This document shows positions 40,645-49,739 of a stretch of DNA of 64,000 nt, piece after piece; position 1 is the first letter of the stretch, and the number at the start of each line of letters is the position of its first letter. Source of the DNA: Rubrobacter_D sp963840835 (GTDB lineage Bacteria; Actinomycetota; Rubrobacteria; Rubrobacterales; Rubrobacteraceae); assembly GCA_963840835.1 (NCBI GenBank), contig CAWJAM010000013.1, positions 274,303-338,302 on the forward strand, given 5' to 3'. The notes under the pieces are model-generated. The model was given only the letters and a program-made list of their open reading frames with translations. It was not told the DNA's origin and made no database searches. The position numbers and the translations under genes are program-made.

Positions 40645-41373
40645 CTACCCGGCCTTCTTCATGCTTAGGTAATACTTCCGCTCCTCTTTGTCGAGGTGCT
40701 CTGTGGCGTAGCGGAGCATCGTGCGCGGCATGGCGGCGGCGTGTCCGTCGAGGAAGGCTCTCAGCCTCCTGCGGTCCCTCTTGCCCGCTTCGCGCAACCA
40801 GCCGCCGGCGGCCTTGTGGATCAGGTCCTCCTGGTCGTCGAGCAGTACCTCGGCGATCCGGAAGGTGTCGTCCACATCGCCCTGCCTGATGAAGTAGGAG
40901 GTGGCGACGATGGCGGTGCGGCGTTCCCACATGTTCTCGGAGCGCGCCAACTCGTAGAGGACGTCGCGCGGTTTGTCGGATAGGTAGCCGCCGACGACGT
41001 ACGGGGCGCCGAGGTCGACCAGGTCCCAGTTGTTGATCCTGTCCGTGCGCTTTAGGTACAGATCGAACAACTCTTTCCTGCGGCCCTCAGGCGACTTCTT
41101 CCTGCGGCCCTGCTTGTCCATGATGCTCATCGCGCCGGCGCGAGCTTCGTGGATGGGGCTTTCTAGCAGACGCTCGATCTCCTCTGGCGGCATGCTGATG
41201 AAATCTTTGGCGAGCGCGAAGACCTGCCCCATTCGCACGCCCATGAACTCGTCGCCTTCGCCGTATTGGCCTTCGCCGGTTTTGAAGTACCGCCGGTACT
41301 TTTCGCGTTCTTCCGGCGAACGGTACGTCTCTAGCTCTTCGACGAACCGCCGTGCCGTGTGTGCCGCCGACAT
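40645..41373 (-). CDS. AlkD-like DNA alkylation repair protein
   Basis: A HEAT-repeat glycosylase of 242 residues. The conserved NNWDLVDLGAPYVVGG carries the Trp and Asp that flank the lesion in AlkD, and SENMWERRTAIVATSYF carries the Arg. AlkD removes bulky or positively charged N3/N7-alkylated purines without base flipping. The gene looks intact amid decayed neighbours. It stands alone and its start lies in a normal context before a divergent fragment. Confidence 0.87.
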   Translation of the reverse strand: MSAAHTARRFVEELETYRSPEEREKYRRYFKTGEGQYGEGDEFMGVRMGQVFALAKDFISMPPEEIERLLESPIHEARAGAMSIMDKQGRRKKSPEGRRKELFDLYLKRTDRINNWDLVDLGAPYVVGGYLSDKPRDVLYELARSENMWERRTAIVATSYFIRQGDVDDTFRIAEVLLDDQEDLIHKAAGGWLREAGKRDRRRLRAFLDGHAAAMPRTMLRYATEHLDKEERKYYLSMKKAG

Positions 41374-41476
41374 GTCACGTCTCCTTCGCGTTCAACATGG
41401 GTACGGCCCCGGTGCTCTTGGAAGTCGTCTTACTCATGTTCTGTTTGTTTCCGCCCTTCGTACATTGTACTTCTCG

Positions 41477-41563
41477 TCAGTCGTCCTCCACCTCGGCCAG
41501 GAACTCGTCGAGGATGCGGTTGAATTCCCCTGGTCTGTCCCAGACTAGGCCATGAATAGCGCA
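41477..41563 (-). pseudogene. Alpha/beta hydrolase, C-terminal stub
   Basis: Only about 29 residues are recognisable, HCAIHGLVWDRPGEFNRIL then DEFLAEVEDD, the last helix after the catalytic His. The rest of the long frame upstream is antisense to the glycolipid-binding gene and is not coding. Confidence 0.5.
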
Positions 41564-41728
41564 ATGCGGGGCTTCAGCGGGGCCTGACAGAAACGGACGG
41601 ACCGCCCGAGGAGAAGCGCCAGGGATTACATCGGGAAGGTTCCGGGATTGGGGTACGGATACTCTTCGGTAGCCTGTAGACTCCTCGGGAGCTGATGTTG
41701 AGGGCATGCAAGAGGCAGGGAGCGGCGC

Positions 41729-42292
41729 ATGGTACGGGAGGTGATGTGGTGGGCGTGGGACGGTCCCGGATTGGGGCACCTGCGTTTGGCGGTGCGCGAC
41801 AGCGGCGCCGTGGCCGACGGCCTGGTCCTGGGCGTGGCGGACGGGCGGCCGTTCCGCCTCGCGTACGAGGTGCGCTGCGACGCCCACTGGCGCGTGCGGG
41901 CCGCGCGGGTGGGCGTCCCGGGCGAGCCGCCGAAGGTCGAGCTGTTCTCCGACGGGGAGGGCAACTGGACGAGGCCCGATGGGCGCGCGCTGCCCTACCT
42001 GGAGGGCTGCGAGTACGTGGACATCTCCGGGACGCCGTTCACGAACACCCTGCCGATCAGGAGGCTCGGCCTCTCGCCCGGGGACTCCGAGGAAATCGCG
42101 GTCGCCTACCTCGACGGGACCGAGCTGCAACCCTGGCCGGAGCCGCAAAGCTACGCCTGCCTCGAGAGGGACGAAGGGGGCGGACTCTACAGATTCTTGA
42201 GCCTCGACGGCGGTTTCACGGCTGACCTGCCGGTCGACGCCGACGGCCTGGTCGTGGACTACCCGGGGCTGTTCAAGAGGATCGCACCCTAG
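41729..42292 (+). CDS. Putative glycolipid-binding domain protein
   Basis: The 187-residue chain matches the Glycolipid_bind family: PFRLAYEVRCDAHWRVRAAR, LEGCEYVDISGTPFTNTLPI, FLSLDGGFTADLPVDADGLV and a final DYPGLFKRI. This is a two-lobed beta barrel that resembles the LolA/LppX lipid-binding fold, but without a signal peptide here. The start is an ATG or the GTG three codons on; a GGGAGG is near. The ligand is unknown. Confidence 0.8.
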   Translation: MVREVMWWAWDGPGLGHLRLAVRDSGAVADGLVLGVADGRPFRLAYEVRCDAHWRVRAARVGVPGEPPKVELFSDGEGNWTRPDGRALPYLEGCEYVDISGTPFTNTLPIRRLGLSPGDSEEIAVAYLDGTELQPWPEPQSYACLERDEGGGLYRFLSLDGGFTADLPVDADGLVVDYPGLFKRIAP

Positions 42293-42554
42293 CCACCGCC
42301 TCCGTGAACGGGTGACTCTGCCAGGCCCCGCTGAAGCCATACGGTTCGCTATTTGTGGCCGAGTCCGGTCTGTCCATCTGTAGCCAGTGGCCGGTGCCGG
42401 TAATGGTGGCGTGGCGAAGCGCAGGGTCGACGTTGTGCAAGCCGAAGGGCGCGTCGCCCGCCGCGACCGCGAAGTAGCGGGGATTCGCCTCCGAGACCAC
42501 GAGCGCCCCGGCGGCGTTCGTGGCCGGCGTAGCGTTCACCTCGTTGTCAGCCAT
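42273..42554 (-). pseudogene. Chimera of a glycosidase-like N-terminus and hydrolase C-terminus
   Basis: From the ATG at 42554 the reading VNATPATNAAGALVVSEANP then RYFAVAAGD resembles the first strand of a DUF4038-type glycoside hydrolase. About 45 codons later it becomes ALRHATITGTGHWLQMDRPD, the catalytic-His region of an alpha/beta hydrolase. The whole middle of both genes is gone. The end overlaps the glycolipid-binding gene on the other strand. Confidence 0.5.
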
Positions 42555-43186
42555 TCTGCGCAAGGAAGCCGACAAGCTCGGAACGGCGCGCCCCAATGTC
42601 GCGAAGAAATCGGGACGGAGCGTCGTCCATCGTAGCCAGGATACGCGGGATACCGATCGCGTGATGCGTTCGGGATGGGCGAGAACCGCGGAACATCGGG
42701 ACGCCTCTTCGAACACCTCGCGAAGCGGTTCCCGACGAGATAAGTGGTCAAATGGATGGTACGTGTCGATACGAAGGGGCGAAAAAAACGCGTCATTTGC
42801 AGGTATTTCGTAGCGCGCTCGGCAGGACTCGAACCTGCGACCTTCTGATTTCCTAGTCAACTTACGTAGGCGATCTCTAGACCTTCAGGAACCTCCATAA
42901 AGCCCTGTAGAAAGCCGATTTCCGCTCCTAGTGCAGTTCGGTTGCCCCGTCCGAGACCCCTTGGACCTCCATGGATAAGTGGTCAAGGACTCCGCCGAGG
43001 CTTTCTGGACACCCCGATCATCCTGCACGTCATCGGGAACAAAGAAGTCGTCCGTCCCGCCTGGATGAGCGTTCAGCAAGAGTTCATTGAGTCTCGTCCT
43101 CCCGCGTGAAGAATGAGATATGACAAGAAGCAGTGGCTGCATATTGCCGCAATCGCCCAGATAGGTCTGAGCTAAACTACATAAAG
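42555..43186. other. Decayed stretch around a partial tRNA
   Basis: Apart from the tRNA fragment no gene is seen. A plus-strand phrase near 42985-43110 (TPIILHVIGNKEVVRPAWMS) has the look of a protein C-terminus but I cannot assign it. gataagtggtcaa occurs twice (about 42739 and 42973), a short direct repeat. Confidence 0.35.
42813..42850 (-). tRNA. 3' half of tRNA-Arg (fragment)
   Basis: These 38 bases are identical to the 3' part of tRNA-Arg(ACG) at 9151-9224, from the anticodon-stem end through the T arm and acceptor strand. The 5' half is absent. On the minus strand it is a typical attachment-site footprint, but it is inverted relative to the intact tRNA, so the two cannot be the simple ends of one integrated element. 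Confidence 0.75.
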
Positions 43187-43336
43187 ATGGGAAGGATCTA
43201 TGGAGGACGCTGGGAGACTATCGAGTCCATCGGAGAGGGAGGGCAGGCGCACGCTTTTAGGGTGCGAGATCGGCGCAACGGATCAACGAACTGGATCTTA
43301 AAGCGGCTCAAGGATCGCGCTCCGATCGTCAGGTGA
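43187..43336 (+). pseudogene. Ser/Thr protein kinase, N-terminal stub
   Basis: GGRWETIESIGEGGQAHAFR followed by STNWILKRLKD is the glycine-rich loop and ATP-binding Lys region of a eukaryotic-like kinase with the GGQAH variant. The frame ends after 49 residues in a stop that overlaps the next GTG (GTGA). The catalytic loop is missing. Confidence 0.6.
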
Positions 43337-43797
43337 TACACCTCGGTGGTCCTCCGGGCGACCACGATATTGGAACCGCTTTCGAGGTCCCTGCAGGCCA
43401 CGATGAGCATCTGGAAACGATTAGCTTGGCTATCGACCATCGGGCGGGCAAGGACTATCTCGACGTCTGGGTTGCCCTCGACCTCGACGGGAAGCCGGAC
43501 TCTCGGTCCATAGTCGAAGCCTACAGAGTTGTTGGAAGCCAATCCTATTCGACGAGGATAGTAACCTTACGCTCCCCTAATCATCCGGTGCTGCAGCAGG
43601 GGCGGCGCTATTGGATTCTCCTGTCAGCCTCCGCCCCGAACAGCGAGACAGCCCTCTTGTCGGCTCCACTCGACTTCGTTCCTCGGCCAGCGCTTATAGC
43701 CGAGCGAGAAGACGGCGGCGAGTGGGACGTTGCCGAGTCTCCCAGTGGCCCAGGCTTTGCCGTTCGGGTAACCGGACGACCTGTCAAGGTGCCATAA
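43333..43797 (+). CDS. Hypothetical beta-rich protein
   Basis: The 154-residue frame has alternating hydrophobic strands (ETISLAIDHRAGKDYLDVWV, RRYWILLSASAPNSETALLS, GPGFAVRVTGRP), as in beta-sandwich modules that form parts of larger surface or anchoring proteins. There is no signal peptide or catalytic motif. The GTG overlaps the end of the kinase stub. It may be the C-terminal domain of the same broken gene rather than an independent protein. Confidence 0.45.
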   Translation: MIHLGGPPGDHDIGTAFEVPAGHDEHLETISLAIDHRAGKDYLDVWVALDLDGKPDSRSIVEAYRVVGSQSYSTRIVTLRSPNHPVLQQGRRYWILLSASAPNSETALLSAPLDFVPRPALIAEREDGGEWDVAESPSGPGFAVRVTGRPVKVP

Positions 43798-43894
43798 AGA
43801 TGCTTGTACTAGGGCGTGTCGTCATTTAGCGGATTCGCAGGCCCGGCTCGAGTTGCTCCCTGATGTGGCCGACTCGGGCTAACAAGCCCGATGG

Positions 43895-44444
<550 letters not shown>

Positions 44445-44544
44445 TGCGTAAGCGTATCGCCGATCAAGGTTAGATTGGACGTTTTCTCATAAGCGGTTAC
44501 GGTCGACCGTCATACCAGACGGGCATGGACCTGACGGACTAGTG

Positions 44545-44793
44545 GATGATCATCGAGCTGTTGTTCGAAGAGAAGCGGCGGCCTGACGGCCGCGGCCGCC
44601 CGTCATTCCACCGAGGGCAAATCGCAAGACGCCGCGCGAGTGCGACTTCGCGCTCTATTGCGAGCGCAACCTCGTGGAACGTTTCTTCAACAACATCAAG
44701 CACTTTCGCGCTATCGCAACCCGCTACGAAAAGACTGCCAGAAACTTCCTCGCAGGCGTCCACCTCGTCTGCGCCCTGGCTTGGCTCAAATGA
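44545..44793 (+). pseudogene. IS5-family transposase, ends only
   Basis: An N-terminal phrase (WMIIELLFEEKRRPDGRGRP) is followed almost at once by the C-terminal CERNLVERFFNNIKHFRAIA and FLAGVHLVCALAWLK. The core with the first two catalytic Asp is deleted. This is the subgroup with RNLVERFFN-K-FRRIATRY, different from the IS5 copies at 27.6 and 39.8 kb. Confidence 0.6.
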
Positions 44794-45061
44794 CGACAGG
44801 CCCTAGTATGGGGTGGTCTCTCGCCGACGCGGACTCGGGCCGCAAGCCTTCGGCTCCCGGCCCTGAGCATGACCAGGCATGGGACGAGGAGACGCCCGAC
44901 AAGGCGGCCAGCTTCGCTCGCCGCTCGCGGTGGCGAACCCTGCGCTCCCGAACGAACGGCTAACGGCGGGTCGCGCCGCTATTGACTTGCACACTTCGTG
45001 CACAGTCGCCGATTCGAGTTTCGGCGGGGCGTCGCACTCGGGTTCACGAGAGTGCCATCTC

Positions 45062-45102
45062 AGATACTAACATTGATGTTACTAACATCAATGTTAGTAT
45101 CT
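45062..45102 (+). promoter_or_regulatory. Promoter embedded in a 19-bp-arm palindrome
   Basis: agatactaacattgatgtt (45062-45080) and its complement (45084-45102) form a perfect inverted repeat with a 3-base gap. Each arm also contains a taacat-N2-atgtta half-symmetric unit. A -35 (TTGATG, 45073-45078) and a -10 (TAGTAT, 45095-45100) are 16 bases apart within it. It lies 25 bases before the ATPase gene and is a probable repressor site. Confidence 0.65.
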
Positions 45103-45126
45103 ACTTGTATTGTAGAAGGGAGGATT

Positions 45127-46563
45127 ATGGCCGGCTTCGTGGGTCGGGAGCAGTACCTGGAGGTACTGGACGGAGAGCTCGAGCGGGCGAGGGGAACCGG
45201 CGAGGGACGATTCGTGTCGATGCGGGGGCGGCGGCGCGTGGGCAAGTCGCGCCTGGTGGAGGAGTTTCTGCGGCGCCAAGAGGTGCCGGTACCGTACGTG
45301 TTCTTCACGGCATCGAGGCAGTCTTTGGGGCGCGAGCTGTCGCTTTTCGCCGAGGACGTCGTGGGCTCGGACCTGCCGGCGGCCGAGGTGGTGCGTGGCG
45401 GACTGGCCTTCGATTCCTGGGACGCGGCCCTGACCCTGATCGCCTCGACGGCGGACCGCTCTTCCCCCACGGTCGTGGTGATGGACGAGTTCCCCTACCT
45501 GGTGGAGGCGGATCCCGCAATCGAGGGGACGTTGCAGAAGGTCTGGGACCGCCGCCTGAGCCGGGTTCCCGTACTCCTCATCCTGGTCGGCTCCGACGTC
45601 TCGATGATGACGGCGCTCACCGAGTACGGTCGGCCGCTGTACGGACGGCCGACGAGGGAGATGGTAATCGAGCCGTTCGACCCGGCCGAGACGGCGGACA
45701 TGCTGGGGCTTTCGGCCGCCGACGCCTTCGACGCCCAGCTGGTGACCGGCGGGTTCCCCCTGATCGCGCAGTCCTGGGGACGGGGGAACGACCTGTGGGG
45801 GTTCTTGTCGGAGGCCCTTTCCGACCCGACCTCGCCCCTGATAGTAAGCGGCGAGCGCGTGCTGGCCGCCGAGTTCCCCGTGGAGGCGCAGGCCCGCGAA
45901 GTACTGCGGGCCATAGGAGCGGGCGAGACCACCTTCACGGCCATCTCCCGGTTGGCGGGAATAGGCGGTACCCCGTTGGCCCGCTCGCTGGAGTTGTTAG
46001 TCGAGAGGAAGAGGGTGGTCTCCGCCGACCGCCCCCTCTCCACCAGACCGTCGAGGGAGACCAGGTACCACGTAGCGGACCCTTACCTGCGTTTCTGGCT
46101 ACGCTTCGTGGGCCCCGGGATAGAAGAGGTCGAGAGGGGCCGTGGCGAACTCGTGGTGGAGGAGGTACGGGACTCCTGGACGGGTTATAGGGGCAAGGCG
46201 GTGGAGCCCCTGGTCAGGGACGCCATCGAGCGTATGCTACCGGAGGAGCGTTTCGGAGGGGCACGCTACGTAGGCGGCTACTGGACGAGAACCAACGACG
46301 TCGAGGTCGACCTCGTAGGCGCCGATCGGGAGGCGAGGCCGAGGAGGGTCGAGTTCGTGGGTTCGATCAAGTGGAGGGAGCGGTCGCCCTTCGACAGGCG
46401 CGATCTGGCCCACCTCGTCTCCCAAACCCCCAGGATACCGGGTACCGATGCGGAGACCCTTACTGTGGGGGTATCCCGTTCCGGCTTCGACGCCGAAGAT
46501 CTCGACGCGAAACTGGGTCTCGAGGAACTCCTGGACGCGTGGCGGACCCCCTCGAAACCGTAA
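45127..46563 (+). CDS. Archaeal-type AAA ATPase with DUF234/nuclease-like C-terminus
   Basis: FVGREQYLEVLDGELERA opens the chain, then Walker A RGRRRVGKSRLV (residues 34-45), Walker B VVVMDEFPYL, sensor VGSDVSMM and YGRPTREMVIEPFDP. A winged helix follows (FTAISRLAGIGGTPLARSLE), then YHVADPYLRFWLRFVGP and a DUF234 domain whose TRTNDVEVDLVGADRE and RRVEFVGSIKWRER resemble the D-ExK pattern of restriction-like nucleases. The family is common in archaea and in bacterial islands; a nucleic-acid or defence role is suspected. GGGAGG precedes the ATG. Confidence 0.82.
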   Translation: MAGFVGREQYLEVLDGELERARGTGEGRFVSMRGRRRVGKSRLVEEFLRRQEVPVPYVFFTASRQSLGRELSLFAEDVVGSDLPAAEVVRGGLAFDSWDAALTLIASTADRSSPTVVVMDEFPYLVEADPAIEGTLQKVWDRRLSRVPVLLILVGSDVSMMTALTEYGRPLYGRPTREMVIEPFDPAETADMLGLSAADAFDAQLVTGGFPLIAQSWGRGNDLWGFLSEALSDPTSPLIVSGERVLAAEFPVEAQAREVLRAIGAGETTFTAISRLAGIGGTPLARSLELLVERKRVVSADRPLSTRPSRETRYHVADPYLRFWLRFVGPGIEEVERGRGELVVEEVRDSWTGYRGKAVEPLVRDAIERMLPEERFGGARYVGGYWTRTNDVEVDLVGADREARPRRVEFVGSIKWRERSPFDRRDLAHLVSQTPRIPGTDAETLTVGVSRSGFDAEDLDAKLGLEELLDAWRTPSKP

Positions 46564-46924
46564 CGCCAGAGCATGCAGCTTAGGGCGTAGGAAGCGCGAC
46601 GCAACCCGTCGGGACACAGGATACGGAGAGCACCAGACGCCCAGATTTTCTCGACGGGTATCCCCTTAGGCCAGACGGTGAAGAGGAGGCTAGCGTGCGC
46701 CGCTAGCCGCTGTTAGACGACGAGGCCCGGCGGGACGGGATGCAGACCGCCCCTTCGGGCCGGACGCCGTCCCTGAACCGCCGGTTCCGAGCGGCGGAAG
46801 CCTTAAACGCTTGGTGTGAATTATTCGTCGATGATTTGAACGGAAGGTGCCCACGGGCTAGAGTCGGCTTGCTTACCGATCCCGAAGGGAAAGGAACCGA
46901 TCCCTCATGCTCGACTTAAGGACA
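46564..46924. other. Non-coding region between ATPase gene and intron 3' end
   Basis: Several GC-rich stems are visible (for example gccgctagc near 46690 and gggccgga/tccggccc-like pairs near 46755), but no reading frame is convincing. Part of it is the intron's 3' exon. Confidence 0.3.
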
Positions 46925-47519
46925 GTCGGGTAAGGACGACGCATCTCTGCGCCGCCCTCCCCTCAGAACCGTGCATGCGACTTTCACCGCACACGGCTCA
47001 AGCAACCTGCCCTGAAGGTTCGGTGTCTCCGATTGCGCACGGTCCTATGGGGGTCCGTCCCTCGGCTCCGTTTGCTGAGTCTTTGACCCGCATCTAACTT
47101 TCACCTCGGCTAGCAACCTTCACGTCATCCTTCGAGCAGCTCAGCAGGATCGCGTCAGCACCCTTTCGAGTCGAGCCATATGGCCCTATCCGGCGAGTTA
47201 TGCTTTCCCCTCGCCTTTCGGCTGATCCGGCATTCGCTTCTCGATCCTTCCTTCTCCCGCTGGGGATTTGGGCTTTGACCTCGCGGTCGGCTTACTGCCT
47301 CGGGCACACCCTGGCAGACCCCATCGGGGTTTCCACGTTCCGCATGAGGAAGATGCAGTCGGGGTGGGTGCCTCCTATACGCCGAGGTCTTCGGTGTTCT
47401 TAAGCCGGAGCCGATCACAAACTCCGGAGCGAATGCGACCACTCATCATCGTTTCAACCAAGCTTTCGATGACCTTATCCTCTTTCGACGCGTCGACGAA
47501 GATTCACTCATAAGTTCAC
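46925..47519 (-). ncRNA. ORF-less group II intron
   Basis: On the minus strand, 46968-47003 is a domain V hairpin: gagccgtgtgcg, a gugaaa-type loop and tcgcatgcacggttc, with the AGC triad at its base. A domain VI stem (ggcggcgcagagatgcgtcg) and the 3' end ttacccgac follow. Upstream are domain I-like stretches (aacgtggaaaccccgatg). No reverse transcriptase lies in domain IV. The 5' end is uncertain; a gtgaac at 47519 is one candidate. It probably needs a maturase from elsewhere, or is dead. Confidence 0.65.
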
Positions 47520-47619
47520 CCGTCTGACCTTCGCCTGATCCGGGTCTCCCGCCCGGTTCGGGAGTTCCCTTGGACTTCTCCGGCGGCTTCGTACAGGTCG
47601 TTACCGATTCCGCATAGCG

Positions 47620-48324
47620 GTGGATAACCCTCCGCTCTTTATCCGATCGATGGGGGCACTGCGCACCCCTTGGCGCGAGGAGCGATCGGTACAGTCGCTA
47701 AAAGGACCCAAAGTAGGGCGCATCGTACGTGCCCTCTGCGACTTTTCTCCTCCTCTTGGAGTCCGACAATTGGCGGATAGAGTACAAACCGATCCTGGTT
47801 ACGCATCGAGGGTTCTCGCGTTCCTTGAGAGGGAAGACTTGATAGAGCGACAGAGCAGGGGGCCGGTCACCAACGTTGGTTGGCAGGGATTGATACGTCG
47901 TTGGACCGAGGATTATTCTGTGCTTGATTCCAACCGCATGAGCTCCTACCTGGAACCACGGGGCCTCAACTCCTTGCTCGAGAAGCTTGGTGACACAAAC
48001 CTGAGGTACGCTGTAACTGGCTCGCTCGGTGCGGCAAACGTTGCATTCGTAGCTCCGTCACGGCTAGCTATCTGTTACGTCGATGATCCAAAAAGTGCCG
48101 CCAGCGATCTCGGTCTACGGTCCGTCGAGTCTGGTGCAAACGTAATGCTCGCTGAACCCTTTGATCCGGTGGTCTACGAGAGAACATGGGAGCAAGACGG
48201 GGTAACTTTCGCCGCGTTGAGCCAGATCGCGGCAGACCTTCTCACCAGCCCTGGTCGAGGACCTGCAGAGGCGGACGAACTACTAGACTGGATGGCAAAG
48301 AATGAAGCCGCCTGGCGATCCTGA
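47620..48324 (+). CDS. AbiEi-like winged-helix protein (putative antitoxin)
   Basis: An N-terminal winged helix (VRQLADRVQTDPGYASRVLA, FLEREDLIERQSRGPVTNV) precedes a C-terminal domain with LRYAVTGSLGAANVAFVAPS, GANVMLAEPFDPVVYERTWE and ALSQIAADLLTSPGRGPAEA. This two-domain layout, followed by a nucleotidyltransferase gene with a 23-base overlap, is that of type IV AbiE systems, in which the first protein represses the operon and counters the toxin. The start may be the GTG at 47620 or the ATG at 47650. It appears intact. Confidence 0.72.
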   Translation: MDNPPLFIRSMGALRTPWREERSVQSLKGPKVGRIVRALCDFSPPLGVRQLADRVQTDPGYASRVLAFLEREDLIERQSRGPVTNVGWQGLIRRWTEDYSVLDSNRMSSYLEPRGLNSLLEKLGDTNLRYAVTGSLGAANVAFVAPSRLAICYVDDPKSAASDLGLRSVESGANVMLAEPFDPVVYERTWEQDGVTFAALSQIAADLLTSPGRGPAEADELLDWMAKNEAAWRS

Positions 48325-49149
48325 TCAACAAGAGGCTTACGCACTTGCCAGGCGAGTACTACTCGATGCTCTCGACGCCCTGGGAGACCAGAGGGATGCA
48401 GTAGTGTTAGTCGGAGCGCAGGCGATCTACCTTCACACCGGGGATACAGACCTTGCCGTGGCGCCGTTCACTACCGATGGCGATGTTGCGATCAACCCCG
48501 AAAACTTCAGGTAGACCCCAAGCTTGAGGAGGTTCTGCACGACGCTGGTTTTCAGAAGGACGCACAGAACGTTTGTACCTGGATTGCAAATCAGCCTCTC
48601 AAAGGCTCACACGTCAACGTAAAGATCGACCTCATGGTACCGGAAGTTGTGGGTGGCCCCGGACGTAGAGGAGCACGCCTCGGCGTACACGGCAAGAGCG
48701 CCGCGCGCAAGGCCAAAGGATTGGAGGCTGCTATCGTCGATTACCAGACTAGATCGATTGTAGCTCTTGAGGATACGGATCCTCGGGTTCTCGAGGTGGC
48801 TGTTGCGGGTCCCGCCGCTCTGTTGGTGGCGAAGCTTCACAAAATCGCCGAGCGTATTGATTCGCCTGATCGCAGCCGGAATAAGGATGCCCTAGATGTT
48901 TACCGGCTGCTTCAATAGATCCCTACTATAACCCTGGCTGACGGTATACGTCAGTTGCTTGACGATAGGGTTGCCGCTGGAGTAACCGAAGAGGCAGTAA
49001 CATTCCTACGAACCCTGTTCTCTGAACCTTCTCGGAAGGGATGCCAGATAGCAGCATCGGCAGTCCATTCCCTAGAGTCTGGCGAGACAATTGCCCAATC
49101 TTGCGCCTTCCTCACAGAAGATCTCCTGAAGGAGATCGACGACTCGTAG
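48302..49149 (+). pseudogene. AbiEii-like nucleotidyltransferase toxin, broken
   Basis: Residues DAVVLVGAQAIYLHTGDTDL and TTDGDVAINPENF carry the GA-x-A-x9-TxDxD pattern of MNT/AbiEii nucleotidyltransferases. A one-base loss near 48512 shifts the frame to DPKLEEVLHDAGFQKDAQN, then HVNVKIDLMVPE (third acid) and LLVAKLHKIAERIDSPDRSR. A TAG at 48916-48918 (CAG to TAG) then interrupts a reading that continues to 49149. Two independent lesions mean the toxin is dead while the partner survives. Confidence 0.72.
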
Positions 49150-49575
49150 GTCACTACCCCCATCTTCGGCCTGACAGTATGGCGACGGAACGCAGAAGAT
49201 AGTTGTCCTGAGCCGCTTCCGAGAGGTCACGGCGGAGGTCGGTCACGAGGATCTGACAGCGGATTTCAGTGGACATGACCTACATCGCATGATGCACATG
49301 TGTGGTATCGATGAGGGGACCGTCTCGTAGGCTGACGTTGCGTCGACTCAGGGGCAGGTCAGTATCGATGCAACCCGATGTCACGACTATGCTATGGTCC
49401 GGAGGAAGGCATACACGCGAAGTTTCGAGATCATGGCGCTGCCCCGGTCCGGTGGGCTCGGCCGAACCTTCGCACAGACCGGGACGGGGTCCTTCGGGGC
49501 TCCGGCCTTTTCTGTTTCGGTAGTATTCGGGCAGCAAGTCTTGTGACGAGACGTTTTAGAAGTGAGGAGACGGCC
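49150..49575. other. Intergenic region without recognisable gene
   Basis: No coding potential is seen. tcggccgaaccttcgcacag and the following GC-rich segment near 49470-49510 may form a hairpin before the small membrane gene. Confidence 0.3.
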
Positions 49576-49674
49576 GTGCGCAGCAATAAGGTTACGCTCA
49601 TTTGGGGAATCCTGACCTTGATTTCATTGTTGGGCGTCTTGGTCTTGGTGGTTCTGGGCGTTGTTAGCCTATAA
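49576..49674 (+). CDS. 32-residue single-helix membrane peptide
   Basis: MRSNKVTLIWGILTLISLL plus a Val/Leu-rich ending forms a single transmembrane helix with a basic N-terminus. GAGGAG lies 7 bases before the GTG, which supports real translation. No antisense or toxin context is evident. It might be a small stress-type membrane protein or a type I-like toxic peptide; neither can be shown. Confidence 0.45.
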   Translation: MRSNKVTLIWGILTLISLLGVLVLVVLGVVSL

Positions 49675-49739
49675 AGTCTCCGAACGTATTACGGCTCTCG
49701 GGGCTCCGGCCTCTATAGTGCTCATCGGTCACGCTGTTC

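Noticed and set aside
42813..42850. Functional second tRNA-Arg gene
   Set aside because: The 5' half with D arm and acceptor strand is absent upstream on the minus strand.
44982..46190. Long 402-residue frame overlapping the DUF234 ATPase
   Set aside because: It is Gly/Arg-rich and without motifs, in another frame of the same strand; the ATPase frame has Walker motifs and codon pattern of a real gene.
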